In this document: piece by piece, positions 13,773 to 26,004 of the stretch
How positions within the stretch are numbered: position 1 is the stretch's first letter
Layout of the letters: each line of letters starts with the position of its first letter
Source: Periplaneta americana
Taxonomy: Eukaryota > Arthropoda > Insecta > Blattodea > Blattidae
Length of the DNA: 64,000 nt
Reading direction: 5' to 3'
Assembly (NCBI RefSeq): GCF_040183065.1
Contig: NC_091133.1
Location: 135,702,306-135,766,305, forward strand
Made by a program: the position numbers and the translations under genes
Notes under the pieces: generated by a model
The model's input: only the letters and a program-made list of their open reading frames with translations
Told to the model about the DNA's origin: nothing
Database searches by the model: none

Positions 13773-14301
13773 ATTAAAAATTAATTGCGCAAATCACAAT
13801 TTAAGTCACACAGAGTTAGTGTGCACTCGAAGTTGGTTGCTTGACGGTTGTCAGCCCACTTTGAGGTCTGTGGATATAGAGGGAAAAATCGTGTCGGTGT
13901 CGGTTAGAGTTCCCGAGTAGCTCAATGGTAGAGCGTTGGTACGTTAAACCAAAGGTCCCGGGTTCGATACCCGGCTCCGGAACATTTTTTCTCTCGAAAT
14001 TATTCAAATCAACTTTACAGGGAGTTATACCTGAAATCTTGATTTGCATAATATACGTCACTGTTCGTGAACAGAAAACCACAATTTAAGTCACACAGAG
14101 TTAGTGTGCACTCGAAGTTGGTTGCTTGACGGTTGTCAGCCCACTTTGAGGTCTGTGGATATAGAGGGAAAAATTGTGTCGGTGTCGGTTAGAGTTCCCG
14201 AGTAGCTCAATGGTAGAGCGTTGGTACGTTAAACCAAAGGTCCCGGGTTCGATACCCGGCTCCGGAACAATTTTTCTCTCGAAATTATTAAAAATTAATT
14301 G
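13773..14301 (+). mobile_element. tRNA-derived SINE, tandem dimer, 15-bp target-site duplication
   Basis: Two near-identical units lie head to tail (13788 to about 14081, and 14082-14286). Each has about 110 bp of leader (starting at CACAATTTAAGTCACACAGAG) followed by a tRNA-like core (13911-13982 and 14196-14267). The core folds as a cloverleaf: acceptor TCCCGAG/CTCCGGA with one C:C mismatch, D arm GCTC/GAGC, anticodon stem TTGGT/ACCAA with loop ACGTTAA, and T stem CCGGG/CCCGG with loop TTCGATA. Base 33 is C rather than the usual T, and no second good acceptor pair replaces the mismatch, so I read it as SINE promoter sequence and not a working tRNA. The first unit keeps a tail through ACAGGGAGTTATACCTG; the second stops at CTCTCGAAATT. 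The direct repeat ATTAAAAATTAATTG flanks the dimer at 13773-13787 and 14287-14301. Confidence 0.85.
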
Positions 14302-16307
14302 TAAACTAGAAATTTGCATCACAAAGAAAGATGAAAACTTCACTATATAGCTCTAATATTTCAGGAGTGTAAAAAGTATGCCAATTACCCTTTGAATATT
14401 AGGGGGTAATTCTTACATCCTTAACCCCACGTTGTTGTGCCACTGGAAGTGTAATTAAATTGTCTAATCTTAAAAAGGTTCATTGTTCTTAAGGAGACAT
14501 GTCAATACTCTTTGTTATAAAATTAATCGAAAAAGGGACAAAAGTGTTGATGTTTGCGATATTTCTTCTTACACCGTATATCGTATTACGATAATATTAT
14601 TATAGCCTATCTTCGCCCGTGAGTGTAGAACTTTTCTTTCGCGTGTAACAGACGAAACACCAGAGCCACTTGAATCCCTTCAAGAGACATTGCTACTGTA
14701 AGTACTATTGTTCAATATAGGTCCTTCAGTACACACAATAAACAGTCTACGTCTGAATTTGAAAATAAACAATCTATTTTTCTTACAGCGAGACTTCAGA
14801 GCGTATGGTGTTAAGGTTTATTCACAGTTTAGTATATGCAGTTGCGAAGCTCAATACTTACTAAATATGCAATCACAGACAGTTGAAATATACATCTATA
14901 GATAGTTGCTAGCCACCAGGATTGCTACTATCGCCTCATCACAGACTCTTTCCCTAGCAGACGATAAAATGTATTGTACTTTTGATATCGTGTTCTTTTG
15001 AAAAATTAACACCTTGCTTCCACTATTGAAATACGAAATACATAAGGTTTATATATTATTTTCATAAAATATATATTATATTTTATAAACTCACCTTACT
15101 GGATCTTTCGGAAGAAGGATAACTCTGACCTTTTTTTCTTAGAATTTATAGCGCTACAAACGTCTCCTTGTCCCATATTATTGCTCAAATTATTGTATTT
15201 TAGCCATTTACAGTTATTACAACCGATAACGAACATTTCACAGTTTACACAACTTTTCACAACAATGCGAAATACGGCACAGTCAATGCCTTTTCGATCT
15301 ACATCAGGCCGTAATATACCGGTATGTTCGGGTTTTCTATTTCAGTGTATGGAGCTCAGTGAATTATTATATTATAACTTTATTGCGTATCATAGCTAAG
15401 TTTTATTTTGTGTAATGTGTCCATAAGTTCACTTTACTTCTTGTTGCATAATAGCCTATATTGCAGAAATAATTACAAAACTGTATTATCTTAATGTGAA
15501 GAGAATTTTACATGTTAACATAATCTTTTGGCATCAACATTTTAAGTTTAGAATGGAAGCTATTTTGAGGTTTAATAAAAAAGAATTTATATTGTGATTT
15601 ACTATAGCACATCTACCTTCCTTAATAAAGGCAGAAAATTTATCATACCACTCCTATGAAATTAGTGTACGTACGATTGTTACCGGTACTTCGTCTCTTA
15701 GGTAGTAGATAAATACAATAATTCAATACAAATTGAATGTGCGGAGTATCATACATGACATTATGCTTAATTATAATGTATAATTGCGAATTTGCGAATA
15801 GAAGATATAGTAAACATAACCTATAATATTTCCATATGAATGGCAGGGCATTGGAGACGACTAAAATTAGACAAAGGGGCAACTGGAACAGTAAACATAA
15901 CCTATAATTTCAACATCTAAATATCCGTGCGGTGCAACTGAAAATTATTGAATCGTGCATAAATGAATGTACAAAAATTTCGCAATATTTAATCGAAATA
16001 AAGGCATGTACAGTATTGCACATACGAACAACGTAATTTTCCCAACAAAAATAATATTTCATCTTAACTCGCAAGTGATTTATGTCTGAAGTGTCTCATA
16101 ATCACTGTTTTAAATTTTATTAATGCAATTACACTACATTTTAGAGAAATATATGTTACTGTTTATGCATTCCAACTAATTTATATGGTTGAAACGCCGC
16201 CCTTCGTGATCAGGTTAAGCGAGTTACATGGTCTGCCTTACGGCCTGTATTAGATCACGATGGCAGTGACACAATCTATTGTTCCTAGTACTCACAGCGC
16301 TCCAAGC
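14302..16307. other. AT-rich stretch without a recognised gene
   Basis: No ORF longer than about 80 codons and no family I recognise. It contains one arm of a dispersed inverted repeat (14814-14914), described separately. The rest looks like intergenic DNA or old unrecognisable repeats. Confidence 0.6.
14814..14914 (+). repeat. Dispersed repeat, plus-orientation arm of an inverted pair
   Basis: The stretch at 14814-14851 (containing CACAGTTTAGTATATGCAG and TTGCGAAGCT) and the block GATAGTTGCTAGCC (14901-14914) reappear in reverse complement, in mirrored order, at 16347-16383 and 16308-16321. The spacing inside the two arms differs by indels. Confidence 0.7.
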
Positions 16308-16383
16308 GGCTAGCAACTATCGCGAGAAATGCAAAAAATCATCCCAAGCTTCGCAACTGTATATACTAAACTGTGGTTTATTG
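16308..16383 (-). repeat. Dispersed repeat, minus-orientation arm of an inverted pair
   Basis: Contains GGCTAGCAACTATC, then AGCTTCGCAACTGTATATAC and ACTAAACTGTGGTTTA, the reverse complement of the arm at 14814-14914 with a few mismatches. The arms are about 1.4 kb apart. Confidence 0.7.
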
Positions 16384-16705
16384 CTTAGTCTTAGAGCGAT
16401 AACATGCAAACCAAGCGACGTACGAATTATGTGGTTGTACAGTCCGATTCGAGTGACACGGCTGTTATAAAGAAAGTTGTACGCGAGACTGCGACGATTC
16501 AACTGACTGACTGGCTCCGCCTTACATGCCTTCTAATTCTGAAAGCGTTGCTAGAGTCTGTGTGTTGTATCTTGTCTCACTGTGAAAAGAGAGAGAAAGG
16601 AGATATGTCTCACTGCGTCTGTGTTGTTATGGCGATGGGGGAATGGAGCGGTGCCGTCCATCCATCCAGTGGCGGAAGGGACCAGTTGATACATTCTGTA
16701 GTGCA

Positions 16706-16732
16706 AAATAAAATAAAATAAAATAAAATAAA
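16706..16732. repeat. (AAAAT)n microsatellite
   Basis: Five to six AAAAT units. It sits directly against the truncated 5' side of the LINE fragment that follows, so it may be the 3' tail of another retroelement inserted or ending there. Confidence 0.85.
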
Positions 16733-17110
16733 AGCAGCACTGGGAATCTCAAAATATGCACCCTCCAGAATGGCGTACGAACTCGTGCGAGAACCCTTCC
16801 TGATAGAGGAACTACGAAGCAGACTCATGCTGCCATCTACCGCAGCAGAACTTCGACTACGCACGGTCATGCAAGAGAAGAAGGCGGAAATAGAAAGTGA
16901 ATTCTATGGAACGGACGCGATGATCAACCGCAACTGGACAGGCCGGACAACAAGTTACGAAGCGCCATAACAAGGCTAGCAGTTCACCACAAACTGTGCA
17001 GAAGATCAGAGTGCCACGAACCTTCCCCCGAATGCGTGTGCAAACTGTGCAACGAAGTGTGTCCAAAATATCACTTTAGTAAATGTGTGAATAGAACGAA
17101 GTCACTGGTG
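16733..17110 (+). pseudogene. Non-LTR retrotransposon, C-terminal fragment
   Basis: The frame reads KAALGISKYAPSRMAYELV, then REPFLIEELRSRLMLPST and FYGTDAMINRNWTG, followed by a stop. In a shifted frame it continues with AITRLAVHHKLCRRSECHE and CVCKLCNEVCPKYHFSKC, a small Cys/His cluster. The same order of motifs, including the HHK..C and CVCKxC cluster, occurs in the LINE remnant at 39375-40860, so both belong to one family whose ORF2 ends in a zinc-knuckle-like tail. The reverse transcriptase core is missing (5' truncation) and one frameshift is present. Clade not assigned. Confidence 0.7.
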
Positions 17111-18059
17111 GAATATAGTAAAGAGAAGTAACTAATACCAAACTAAATTGCACGTGTGTGCGCACTTCTTTCTTATTATAAAATAAAATAACAAAATATC
17201 TCTCTTCGTACTGTGTAGTTCCGTCACTGAGCTTGTCTTTCAAGAAACTGAGTTCCGGTAGCCTGTACAATAACAAGATTTTGAAAGGAATCCTGAAAAT
17301 TTGCAACCCTCCTATAATCTCCACCCTCATTTGAAGAGACTTGGTTTTATTGCTACTGAGACAAGATAAACCTTACCAGGTATAGTACAAGTTCTCCGTT
17401 AGTAAATAGATAAATCTGACTTTTATTTTTTTTTTCTTCACTCACATGATTTCCAAGTCATGTCGATCGTCCAGCTTGTCTTCCCTCCTCTTGGCTCTGC
17501 TTCCTCCGATGCACTGTTGACCGTTCTTCACTTGAAAATATATCTCCTGCTTTTCTACACAGTGTCAGTAGCAGCTGCTGTTAAAAAATAATAACGAATG
17601 AGAACATAGTGAGGATTATTTCACAAGTAGAGTAAACGGAACTTATAATTGTTTGTCAACACATTTATTATCGACATTTAAGAATACAAAAAGCATTTTC
17701 AATTGTATTATTGTGGCACTTATCCTTTTACAGCTATGTTGTAAAATAGTGCATGGTATAGTTTTCTTTTCTAGAGTTTCTTTAATTGTGATATGTCTAG
17801 ATGAAAAACATGCAAAATTAAATGAAATCAATGTATTCTCTCCAGTCGCTCTTCGTATACAACATTCACACAGTATCTCTTACTCTGTTAATCGTAACAT
17901 TATCTCTATGTATATAAATGACGAAAGGCCTTCTCTGTTGCAGACAGGCATCTCTGACTAGTATAAAAATCTCACACAGCAAGTAATTAGACGCAGTGGA
18001 ATGCATTAGAATTGGTACCTACTGTGTTGTCATGCTTCTCATTATCATCGCGTTCTCTG
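17111..18059. other. No recognised feature
   Basis: AT-rich sequence with only short frames of about 60-100 codons that show no family I know and no consistent codon pattern. Confidence 0.5.
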
Positions 18060-18571
18060 AGCGTATTCCGAATCTCACCGGTGAGCAATCCGATGGCATC
18101 ACGGTGTTCCGAATTCCACCGATGACGTCATTGATGCTCCACCGATGTCGCACCAGTGCCATCAACTTGCAGAGGTGGTGGCAGTCTCCATCAGTCGCCA
18201 TCAGTGAATCTGATTGGTTCTTGTATAGGGCGGGAATTAGCAGACGAATGACATCGTGCACAGTTGTGTCATGGCGGTGTGTTCTGCTGTATTGTTTGTA
18301 ATGAGCACAACGTAAAAACAATATGTTAATGGCTTATGAGCGAACATGTCAACGGACCAGTTATTACTACCGGTTCAAGAAATAAATTGTTTATGCTAGG
18401 TTTCTTTGAACGAGATGGCAGTACGAAAATTTCGCAAAATTTTGCTAGCGTAGCAGAGACAACTTGTACGGTCGCCATGACAGCCATTGATCCTTCCAGC
18501 AGTTTTGTTCCTTATTTCGCTGCAACGTGACGTCATTGATGCCACCGGACCGGTGAGATTCGGAATACGCT
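18060..18571. mobile_element. Non-autonomous TIR DNA transposon, 512 bp, copy 1
   Basis: Begins with AGCGTATTCCGAATCTCACC and ends with its exact reverse complement (22-bp perfect terminal inverted repeat). A second copy with the same ends and interior lies at 37472-37987. No transposase frame is present, so this is a MITE-like passenger. The flanks (..TTCTCTG and GACTCAT..) show no clear target-site duplication, so the superfamily is open. Confidence 0.85.
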
Positions 18572-21500
18572 GACTCATTTCCTATTTGCCAAGAAAATAT
18601 GTCCAGGCTAGATAAGACTGAGCAAGAGGCAAGTCGTACGCTATAACAGAAATGTCCCCAAATGTTGTTCAGTTTCTTAAGTGAATACTATCTGGTCTGC
18701 AGCTATTCAAATCGTGAAGTCTGCTCTATACATTCGAAAAATATACGAGAAATATCCAACTTGACTGTGAACAGTGAAGATCTAAAACGTAATTGAAAAC
18801 ATCCAACTTGGGATTTGTAGTCCACGCTGTTAATAGTCACGTTGGGCCATACATTTTAATGATTCGGTTGAAGGCATAGGGACAGACTTCCCAAACAGAA
18901 GCATGCACCGATTTTTGCACTAGTCAGATAGTTTGTTGCAACAGATAACTTTACTCGTGAAAAGAAACGACGTCATACAAATTACACACAAATATGAACG
19001 TAATATATTGATTGAATGAACAATACCTATTATTTTTCAAAGTTAAAATTTTAGGCCTAGAAATACTTAAAATATTACTTACAACTGTACTAAACCACAT
19101 TACTTTTCTTTTTAAATTGAAAAGTACATTTTCATATTTTCGATCTTACAGAGAAAAGATCGTTGAAATGGCAAAATTTTGACATTTATTTACAAACAAT
19201 AGATAGTGCATCCATACATACTGAAACACTGAAATGAACGGAGTATTACACAGCGGAATGTCCCAAATTATGAAACAGCATTCCATACAGAAACTTTGTG
19301 TAGAAAATTAACAGCCATTTTATTAAATTTTAGAACAAAGAAAATACACTAATGACTAATGACTACTGACTAGTGACTAGTGAGAGCGAGTCCACCGCGC
19401 TTGATTGTCACGTGGCAATGGGAGAAATCGAGTTTCTCTCGTATCGTACAAGGATCGATGAATCGAACTACTACGTCAGTGTTGTTTGTTGAATGTCACA
19501 TTTTAAGTATGCTGTAGTCCATAGAAAGACAATGCGAACGTATTTTAGAAGTACCTATACAAAGTTGTAACGTTGAAAAAAAGACGCCAATCTTAGATTT
19601 CAAATTATACACAAAAAGTGCCACAATTTTTATCATAACGCCTAAGACACTCTGTGACCACAAAATGTAAAAGTCCTCGTACATTATATATAGACTATTT
19701 TTATAAACCGTGGACAACTCAGCAGCCCTACTTCTTGTTTTAGTCACCGGCGGCAGTATGAGTTCTACGGCCTGGTGACGTGTGCTTAAACACATTTTCG
19801 TATTTATTACATTAAAGACATCCACTGTTCGGTTTAGAATAACTTAATCCTGCACAAGCGAAACTTACAGTGGCGGCTAGTGCTTACAGCCCTAATAAAT
19901 AGCCCAAAAGGAAATTCTTCTGTTACAGTCACATAATATTAGTCCTGTTCAAAGCCAATCGTTATTATATGTTAAAACAAGGAAAGTATGTACAATATCG
20001 GTGGTGTGTCTGCACTTGGTTACTAATAAAGCCAATGCAATGAAATACTGGCGCGTATCGAGCACACTATTATGACGTATGAAATATTCAGAATGAATCA
20101 ATTTCAAACTACGGCCGTTGGATTCTTATTTTGCACGATGTTACCAGACACGTGAAGACACACCACAAAGGGACAGTCTTTCTTTAGAACAATTCCACTA
20201 CTATGCAAAACAGGTTTTTAATGCAGAAAATATGTTTTATCCATCAAATATGGTAACTGTCCTACTCGATCTAAATCCTAACTACCCCTGTAGTTTCCGA
20301 GCATACCTCAGGCCGCTCATCATATGAATCCAGTATTAAATGACTTCTTTTGCATTTTAAGTACTACAGCTATGCTCCGCATTTCAGATTATTGTTGATT
20401 TCAGGATTTTTTATTCACCATATGCACTCGAGGAAGCCCAACTTTGATATTGATTACAACACAATGTAATAGATCAGAAGTGACTCAGTCAAATATGCAT
20501 AATAATAGTAGTGATAGAATGCGGACTCCTTTGCTTGCATGATGTTGACCAAGCAAAACTGCGACAATAAAATTACGCTACGAAGAAACAAGAGAAATAG
20601 CAGGCTAAATACTGTACATTAATTTTAAATGAGGTCAACATTATTTTCACAAGACGGCCAATTATTTTGAACTCCTGCGAATGTTACTATTTACACATAA
20701 CACAGCAAAACCAGATATGCAGAAAATTAATGCCTATTATAATTTTGATACAGGTCGAAATTATGAAATAATAATCAATTTTAGGATGCAAGTAGCACAG
20801 CAGGAATGAAGTTGTTAATGACGTCATTAAGTGAAAATCCTTTTAATGTAAGTATAATAAATTTTGTTTTTTTTTTTTTCGGTTAACATAGGGTTGTACT
20901 TAAATATTAGGACAAAATAGGCCTAAACATTAACAAAGTTACAAGAATGAAAATAAATTTTGTGTGAAGCAGAGTATTACATGCTTCAGCGGGATAAACG
21001 AAGTAGTGTTTATATACACGTTTGAACGTTCCAACAGAACACACGGAAGTGCAGCGGTTAGTTTCTGTCGGGTCCGAATGTCAAGCGTGGAGTTTGCCTA
21101 CCACACATTTTTCTGGTCAATTTCTGCGTAATATGCTTCAGTGACTAAGAGTCACTCCTGAATTTTGGTGGTTTATTCAGTCAAAATATTTATATTAAAT
21201 ACGTAATTGTGGTTCGTAGGTAAAATACTTGGAACATACATACATATGGTGAGAAAATAGAGGATATACGGTAGGAAGAGGACAACGGGAGAGGCCACTA
21301 CCTCCAAGTAGAAATAAGTTCACAACGACATTTCAGCGGTGAGTTTCGAGTAATAAACATAATACTGTAGATAAGTTGTGCTTTCCAGCGTAGCCTTTCC
21401 ATCTGCAAAGCGTGAATCCTACTGAGAAATACGCGAATTTATCTTTTAATCTGTTGATTGGTGAGAGAGCATCACCGAAATCTGAAGCCGATTCTTCAGT

Positions 21501-23340
21501 AAATAAGGATTTAAATAAAGACTGCATTTTTCGTTGGGAGTTACCATACTGTACGGGTGGCTATTATGCAACTCTACTTTCATGGCACACGTCGTGCTGG
21601 TAATTCACGCGAGCAACTTCAAATATAAAACTGACAGAGAAAAATAGCGTCATTTTCCAGAGTTCATACAGAAACTTTTCATAAAGGCTTGTTCACAATT
21701 TTTCTAAAACATTTCGATAAGTGAATGTCAACTGTCTAGTGACGATCAAAAAGAAAAAGACAAATTTTAGTATTAGCGTTAGTCGTTGCGACGATTTATA
21801 GAGTGATATGTAAATTTTTCAATATCATTTAATTAATTTTAAGGAAGCATGTGCATATTAATTCAGATTTAGAGACAATCTCCGTGATGATCTGGCTACC
21901 CGCCGCACAAATTCGCCGTTGTATCACAACCATTGCTCTCAAGGGAGAGGGAAGAAGAGATCCTTCCTTTCAGATGAATCCTTTGAGATAGAATTTACAA
22001 TAAAACGAACTCGTCATCATCTGAAGTGTTTTAAAATATTCTCACATACTCACGCACAATACACACAGTATAACTACTTGCTTACGCATAAGATAGGCCA
22101 AAGTAACACTGGTGGAACGCATGTCGGCATGTCTCGTTGAAGACGTGTTTCTATCTTATTCACAATATTTGTAATTTTCACATTCATCAAAAAGTCGTAC
22201 ACCTAAAATTGAGCTAGTTCCATGTTGTTAACCTCTGGAATTTAAAAATGTATGCATCATCGTAATAACTACGTTTTGTTTCCCATTAGAATATTAAACT
22301 TTCCTACTTGATCTACATTTTCTACGAAAACCAGGAAAATATACGTATAGTCATCTCGGTGCAAAAAATGATGCTTTTCTCGTTTCTGTATATTTACAAT
22401 GACTCGTGTGCAGGGAGCTGGGTCTACAGCGCCTACACGCACGCTTGCACGGATATAACACACATTCGCTCGTCACACACCCACGCCTAAGAGTCGTGAT
22501 AGAGAACGCGTATTTAATATTTTTGTTCAACTCCGCAGTTGCCACGTCTGACAGCGGTTTGGCACCAGGGCCGTGACACCTGTTGCCCCCCTGCATACGT
22601 GATCCCGCCGCAGTGAGAAAGACACTAGAGTGAATGATTACACGAGACGTGAAAAATAGTTATATCTTATTTATCAACATCGTTATCCTATACAGTACAA
22701 CACGATAGAGAAGTAAATTATACATCTTGTTATTATGGCCGTTTAGGAGAAGAAAACAATTGAAAAGTTGGAGTGGGCACGGGACTACACTAGAATAACG
22801 AATCAACATATTTTCTGACATCAACTTCAGAGAGCTTAAACTTCCTTAACTTGTTGGAGATGCAATAATAGCTCCTCCCACGGGTTTTGGTTTGTGCCTC
22901 ACGCCCTCTCAGTTTATGTAACAAAATAAACACAACCACTCTGGTTGATGCTGCCCTGAGCACAACCTAGAATTTACCTTAACGCACGATTGTCCTTCCA
23001 TTGTTGCAATTCAGCAGGTTCCTGTTTTTATGTAAAACACACTGAATATCTTAAAGTTCCAATTGTGCACTATATGTTTTGTTTAGACATATTAAAATGA
23101 AATACGTAAACTGTAGAACTAATCTTCATTTGAAGCGAGCCCTGTGCATTGTTCTGGTTGTTGAAATTAAGTCAATAAACTGCTATTTTATATTCGACTC
23201 TACTTCCGGGTGATCTGTGAAACAAATAACAAATCAAACACTCGTACAATAATAGAATATCAACATTTCGAAAAACTGATTTTAGAAGTCGTTGACGTAA
23301 CAGATATGAAGATGCGGAATCATCTCCCAGTGGTCCCCCA
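18572..23340. other. Downstream flank of the kinase gene, no recognised gene
   Basis: About 4.8 kb with no ORF above roughly 110 codons and no recognised domain. A small degenerate tandem of TGACTA-like units lies at 19353-19383 and a T-run near 20870. The part closest to 23370 may include the 3' untranslated region of the Ddr-like gene, but I see no decisive polyadenylation context. Confidence 0.5.
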
Positions 23341-23370
23341 CAAAGTCACGTGTTAAGAACTCACTACCAA

Positions 23371-23673
23371 CTACCCGTTGGCAGGCACGTAGCCGAGGTT
23401 CTTCCGCTGCAGGAAGAGATGTATCTCTCCGAATCTAGGGCGATCCGATTCGTGTCTCTTCCAACACTCTCCCATGAGGTCGTAGATCTCTCTGGGACAC
23501 GCCGGAGGCCGCGGGAGATACCGCTGCAGTCCGTCGTTCTGATACCAGTGGTTGCAGTTCTCCACCACTTGCTCACTCGTGAGTTCGGCGAAAGGCTGCT
23601 GCCCGCAGAGCATCAGGATCTCCCACAGGGTCACGGCGAAGGACCACACGTCACTCTTCGCGCTGTGTTTGCC
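23371..23673 (-). CDS. Ddr: Ddr-like receptor tyrosine kinase, terminal coding exon
   Basis: Encodes 100 residues plus TAG, starting GKHSAKSDVWSFAVTLWE and ending NLGYVPANG. It covers the C-lobe from the helix F region (SDVWSFAVTLWE, with the conserved Asp and Trp) through PRPPACPREIYDLMGECW and the Arg-containing SDRPRFGEIH motif that closes tyrosine kinase domains. The exon start is set by the acceptor TTTATGTCAAG just upstream (23674-23684), which joins in phase 0 to WESLLL of the preceding exon, giving LLLGKHSAKSDVW as expected for the family. The reading frame is intact with no stops or frameshifts. Residue choices match insect Ddr proteins as I remember them better than other receptor kinases; the human family has a very similar LL-GK-F/Y-TTASDVWAFGVTLWE stretch. 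Positions below 23371 should be 3' untranslated sequence. Confidence 0.92.
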   Translation of the reverse strand, partial: GKHSAKSDVWSFAVTLWEILMLCGQQPFAELTSEQVVENCNHWYQNDGLQRYLPRPPACPREIYDLMGECWKRHESDRPRFGEIHLFLQRKNLGYVPANG

Positions 23674-23924
23674 CTTGACATAAAGAAGCGCCCCATTAGC
23701 ATCTTACTGGACAGCTCTGAAAGTTATAGTTTCTGTTGTCAGTCAAGAGTTATTCTTCGCGTGGCCTGTAGAACTGGAAACATTTATAAAAGTATGTAAT
23801 CCAATATTCTTCATGCACGATACAACATTTAATATAAATAGTATTATTTTCAATTTAAATACATTCCAGGACATAGACACAGAACGGTTCTCGAATTGTG
23901 GTTGCTTAGAGTTCAAGTCGCCGT

Positions 23925-24130
23925 GGAGCTTTTGTACAGTTGTCACAATAAAAGTGGCCGCACTCGTGAACAGCGAATATTTTCTAAGTCCACTTCGGGT
24001 CACGGCGTTGTTACACGATGCACCTGCTCTTAGAAGCAGTTTCGAAACTATGGAATCATTCCACATCTGCGCCTCGTAGACCAGCGGTAGAGAGCTCGCT
24101 TAATGATTTGAAGGTTGTGAGTTCGGGATT
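23925..24130 (+). mobile_element. Repeat with tRNA-like 3' part, plus-strand copy
   Basis: A body with TGTACAGTTGTCAC..AAAGTGGCCGC, then CACTTCGGGTCACGG and TGTTACACGATG, leads into a tRNA-like stretch with A-box-like TAGACCAGCGGTAGAG and B-box-like GGTTGTGAGTTCGGGA. The same order occurs on the minus strand at 27187-27425, so this is a diverged copy of one family. It abuts the minisatellite that begins near 24150. The coding exon of the Ddr-like gene lies on the other side, so this is within intron 2. Confidence 0.6.
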
Positions 24131-24149
24131 TGTTCAAGGTTTCATTTTA

Positions 24150-24939
24150 TTTTTTAATCGTTCTTCAGCTATATAAATACTGCATTATTCAAATTATCAT
24201 TTATATTCTGTTATCGTTCATTACCGATATGAATAATATTCAAGTTATTTATATTTTATCGTTCCTTTAGCGATATATATAATATTCAAGTTATAATTTG
24301 TTATATTCTGTTGTCGTTCTTTAGCGACGTGAATAATATTCAAATTATCATTTGTATTCTGTTATCGTTCATTAGTGATATAAATAATATTCAAATTATC
24401 ATTTGTATTCTGTTATCGTTCAATAGCGATATAAATAATATTCAAATTATAATTTATATTCTGTTATCGTTCATTATCGATATGAATAATATTCAAGTTA
24501 TTTATATTTTATCGTTCCTTTAGCGATATATATAATATTCGAGTTATAATTTGTTATATTCTGTTATCGTTCTTTAGCGACGTGAATAATATTCAAATTG
24601 TAATTTGTATTCTGTTATCGTTCATTAGCGATATAAATAATATTCAAATTATCATTTGTATTTTGTTATCGTTCATTAGCGATATAAATAATATTCAAAT
24701 TATCATTTGTATTCTGTTATCATTCTTTATCGATAAGAATAATATTAAAGTCATTTATATTTTATCGTTCCTTTAGCGATATATATATATATATATATAA
24801 TATTCAAGTTATAACTTGTTATATTCTGTTATCGTTCTTTAGAGATGTGAATAATATTCAAATTATCATTTGTATTCTGTTATCGTTCATTATCGATAAG
24901 AATAATATTCAAGTCATTTATATTTTATCGTTCCTTTAG

Positions 24940-24997
<58 letters not shown>

Positions 24998-25510
24998 CAA
25001 GTTATAATTTGTTATATTCTGTTATCGTTCTTTAGAGACGTGAATAATAATATTCAAATTAACATTTATATTCTGTTATCGTTCATTACCGATATGAATA
25101 ATATTCAAGTTATTTATATTTTATCGTTCCTTTAGCGATATATATATAATATTCAAGTTATAATTTGTTATATTCTGTTGTCGTTCTTTAGCGACGTGAA
25201 TAATATTCAAATTATCATTTGTATTCTGTTATCGTTCATTATCGATATGAATAATATTAAAGTTATTTATATTTTATCGTTCCTTTAGCGATATATATAA
25301 TATTCAAGTTATAATTTGTTATATTCTGTTATCGTTCTTTAGAGACGTGAATAATAATATTCAAATTATCATTTGTATTCTGTTATCGTTCTTAGCGATA
25401 TAATATTCAAATTATCATTTGTATTCTGTTATGGTTCATTTGCGATATAAATAATATTCAAATTATCATTTGTATTCTGTAATCGTTCGTTAGCGATATA
25501 AGTAATATAG
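24150..25510. repeat. AT-rich minisatellite, 51-bp unit with higher-order blocks and (AT)n tracts
   Basis: The basic unit is about 51 bp: AATATTCAAATTATCATTTG, then TATTCTGTTATCGTTCATTA and GCGATATAAAT. A second unit type carries TTTATATTTTATCGTTCC and a GATATATATA run. The two alternate as larger blocks that recur near 24229, 24484, 24735, 24898, 25097 and 25248. (TA)n runs have expanded inside the second type at about 24780-24801 and 24949-24992. Because 51 is a multiple of three, the plus strand stays open across consecutive units and gives 17-residue peptide repeats (SDINNIQIIICILLSFI); there is no other sign of coding. Confidence 0.92.
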
Positions 25511-26004
25511 CCTGATACGTTGACATTTCAATTCCGAATTTCGCGACGTCCTACGTTCCTACGTTCTTCCGACTGTCATTTACCTGGTATTAACGTAATT
25601 CAGCGCATTGTCAGAAACACTACAACTGAACATTAATTTCAATTATATTCTGAATATCTAATAATGATATAAAAAGATTACGTTTATGACAATAATATTT
25701 GTAGTTGTAATACCAACTGCAACAGCAGCAGTGTTAACAGCAGCAATGATTAAGGACGTATTGCGTGGATACAGTTCAAAACAGATTTTTACAAAACAAA
25801 TTACGACACTGAGGTCGAGATTATAAAATAATTATATCCTTCTTAACTCAGTGGACTTTCTGCTTTAAAATTATATAGTTATTAATAAGACTCTAACAAA
25901 TATTTATATTATTATTTCCTAATTGAAGAATATATATTTTTAGTATAATGAATGTTTCGCTGTTATTTTAAGACCTAGGTAGAGGTTAATTCTCTGAGGA
26001 AGCC
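25511..26004. other. No recognised feature
   Basis: AT-rich sequence between the minisatellite and a Tc1-type pseudogene. It may include the left part of that transposon, but I could not find a terminal inverted repeat. Confidence 0.5.

Noticed and set aside
13911..14267. Two functional tRNA genes
   Set aside because: Acceptor mismatch, C at position 33 and clear SINE context with a TSD.
23350..23799. 149-codon plus-strand ORF
   Set aside because: Antisense shadow of the terminal kinase exon.
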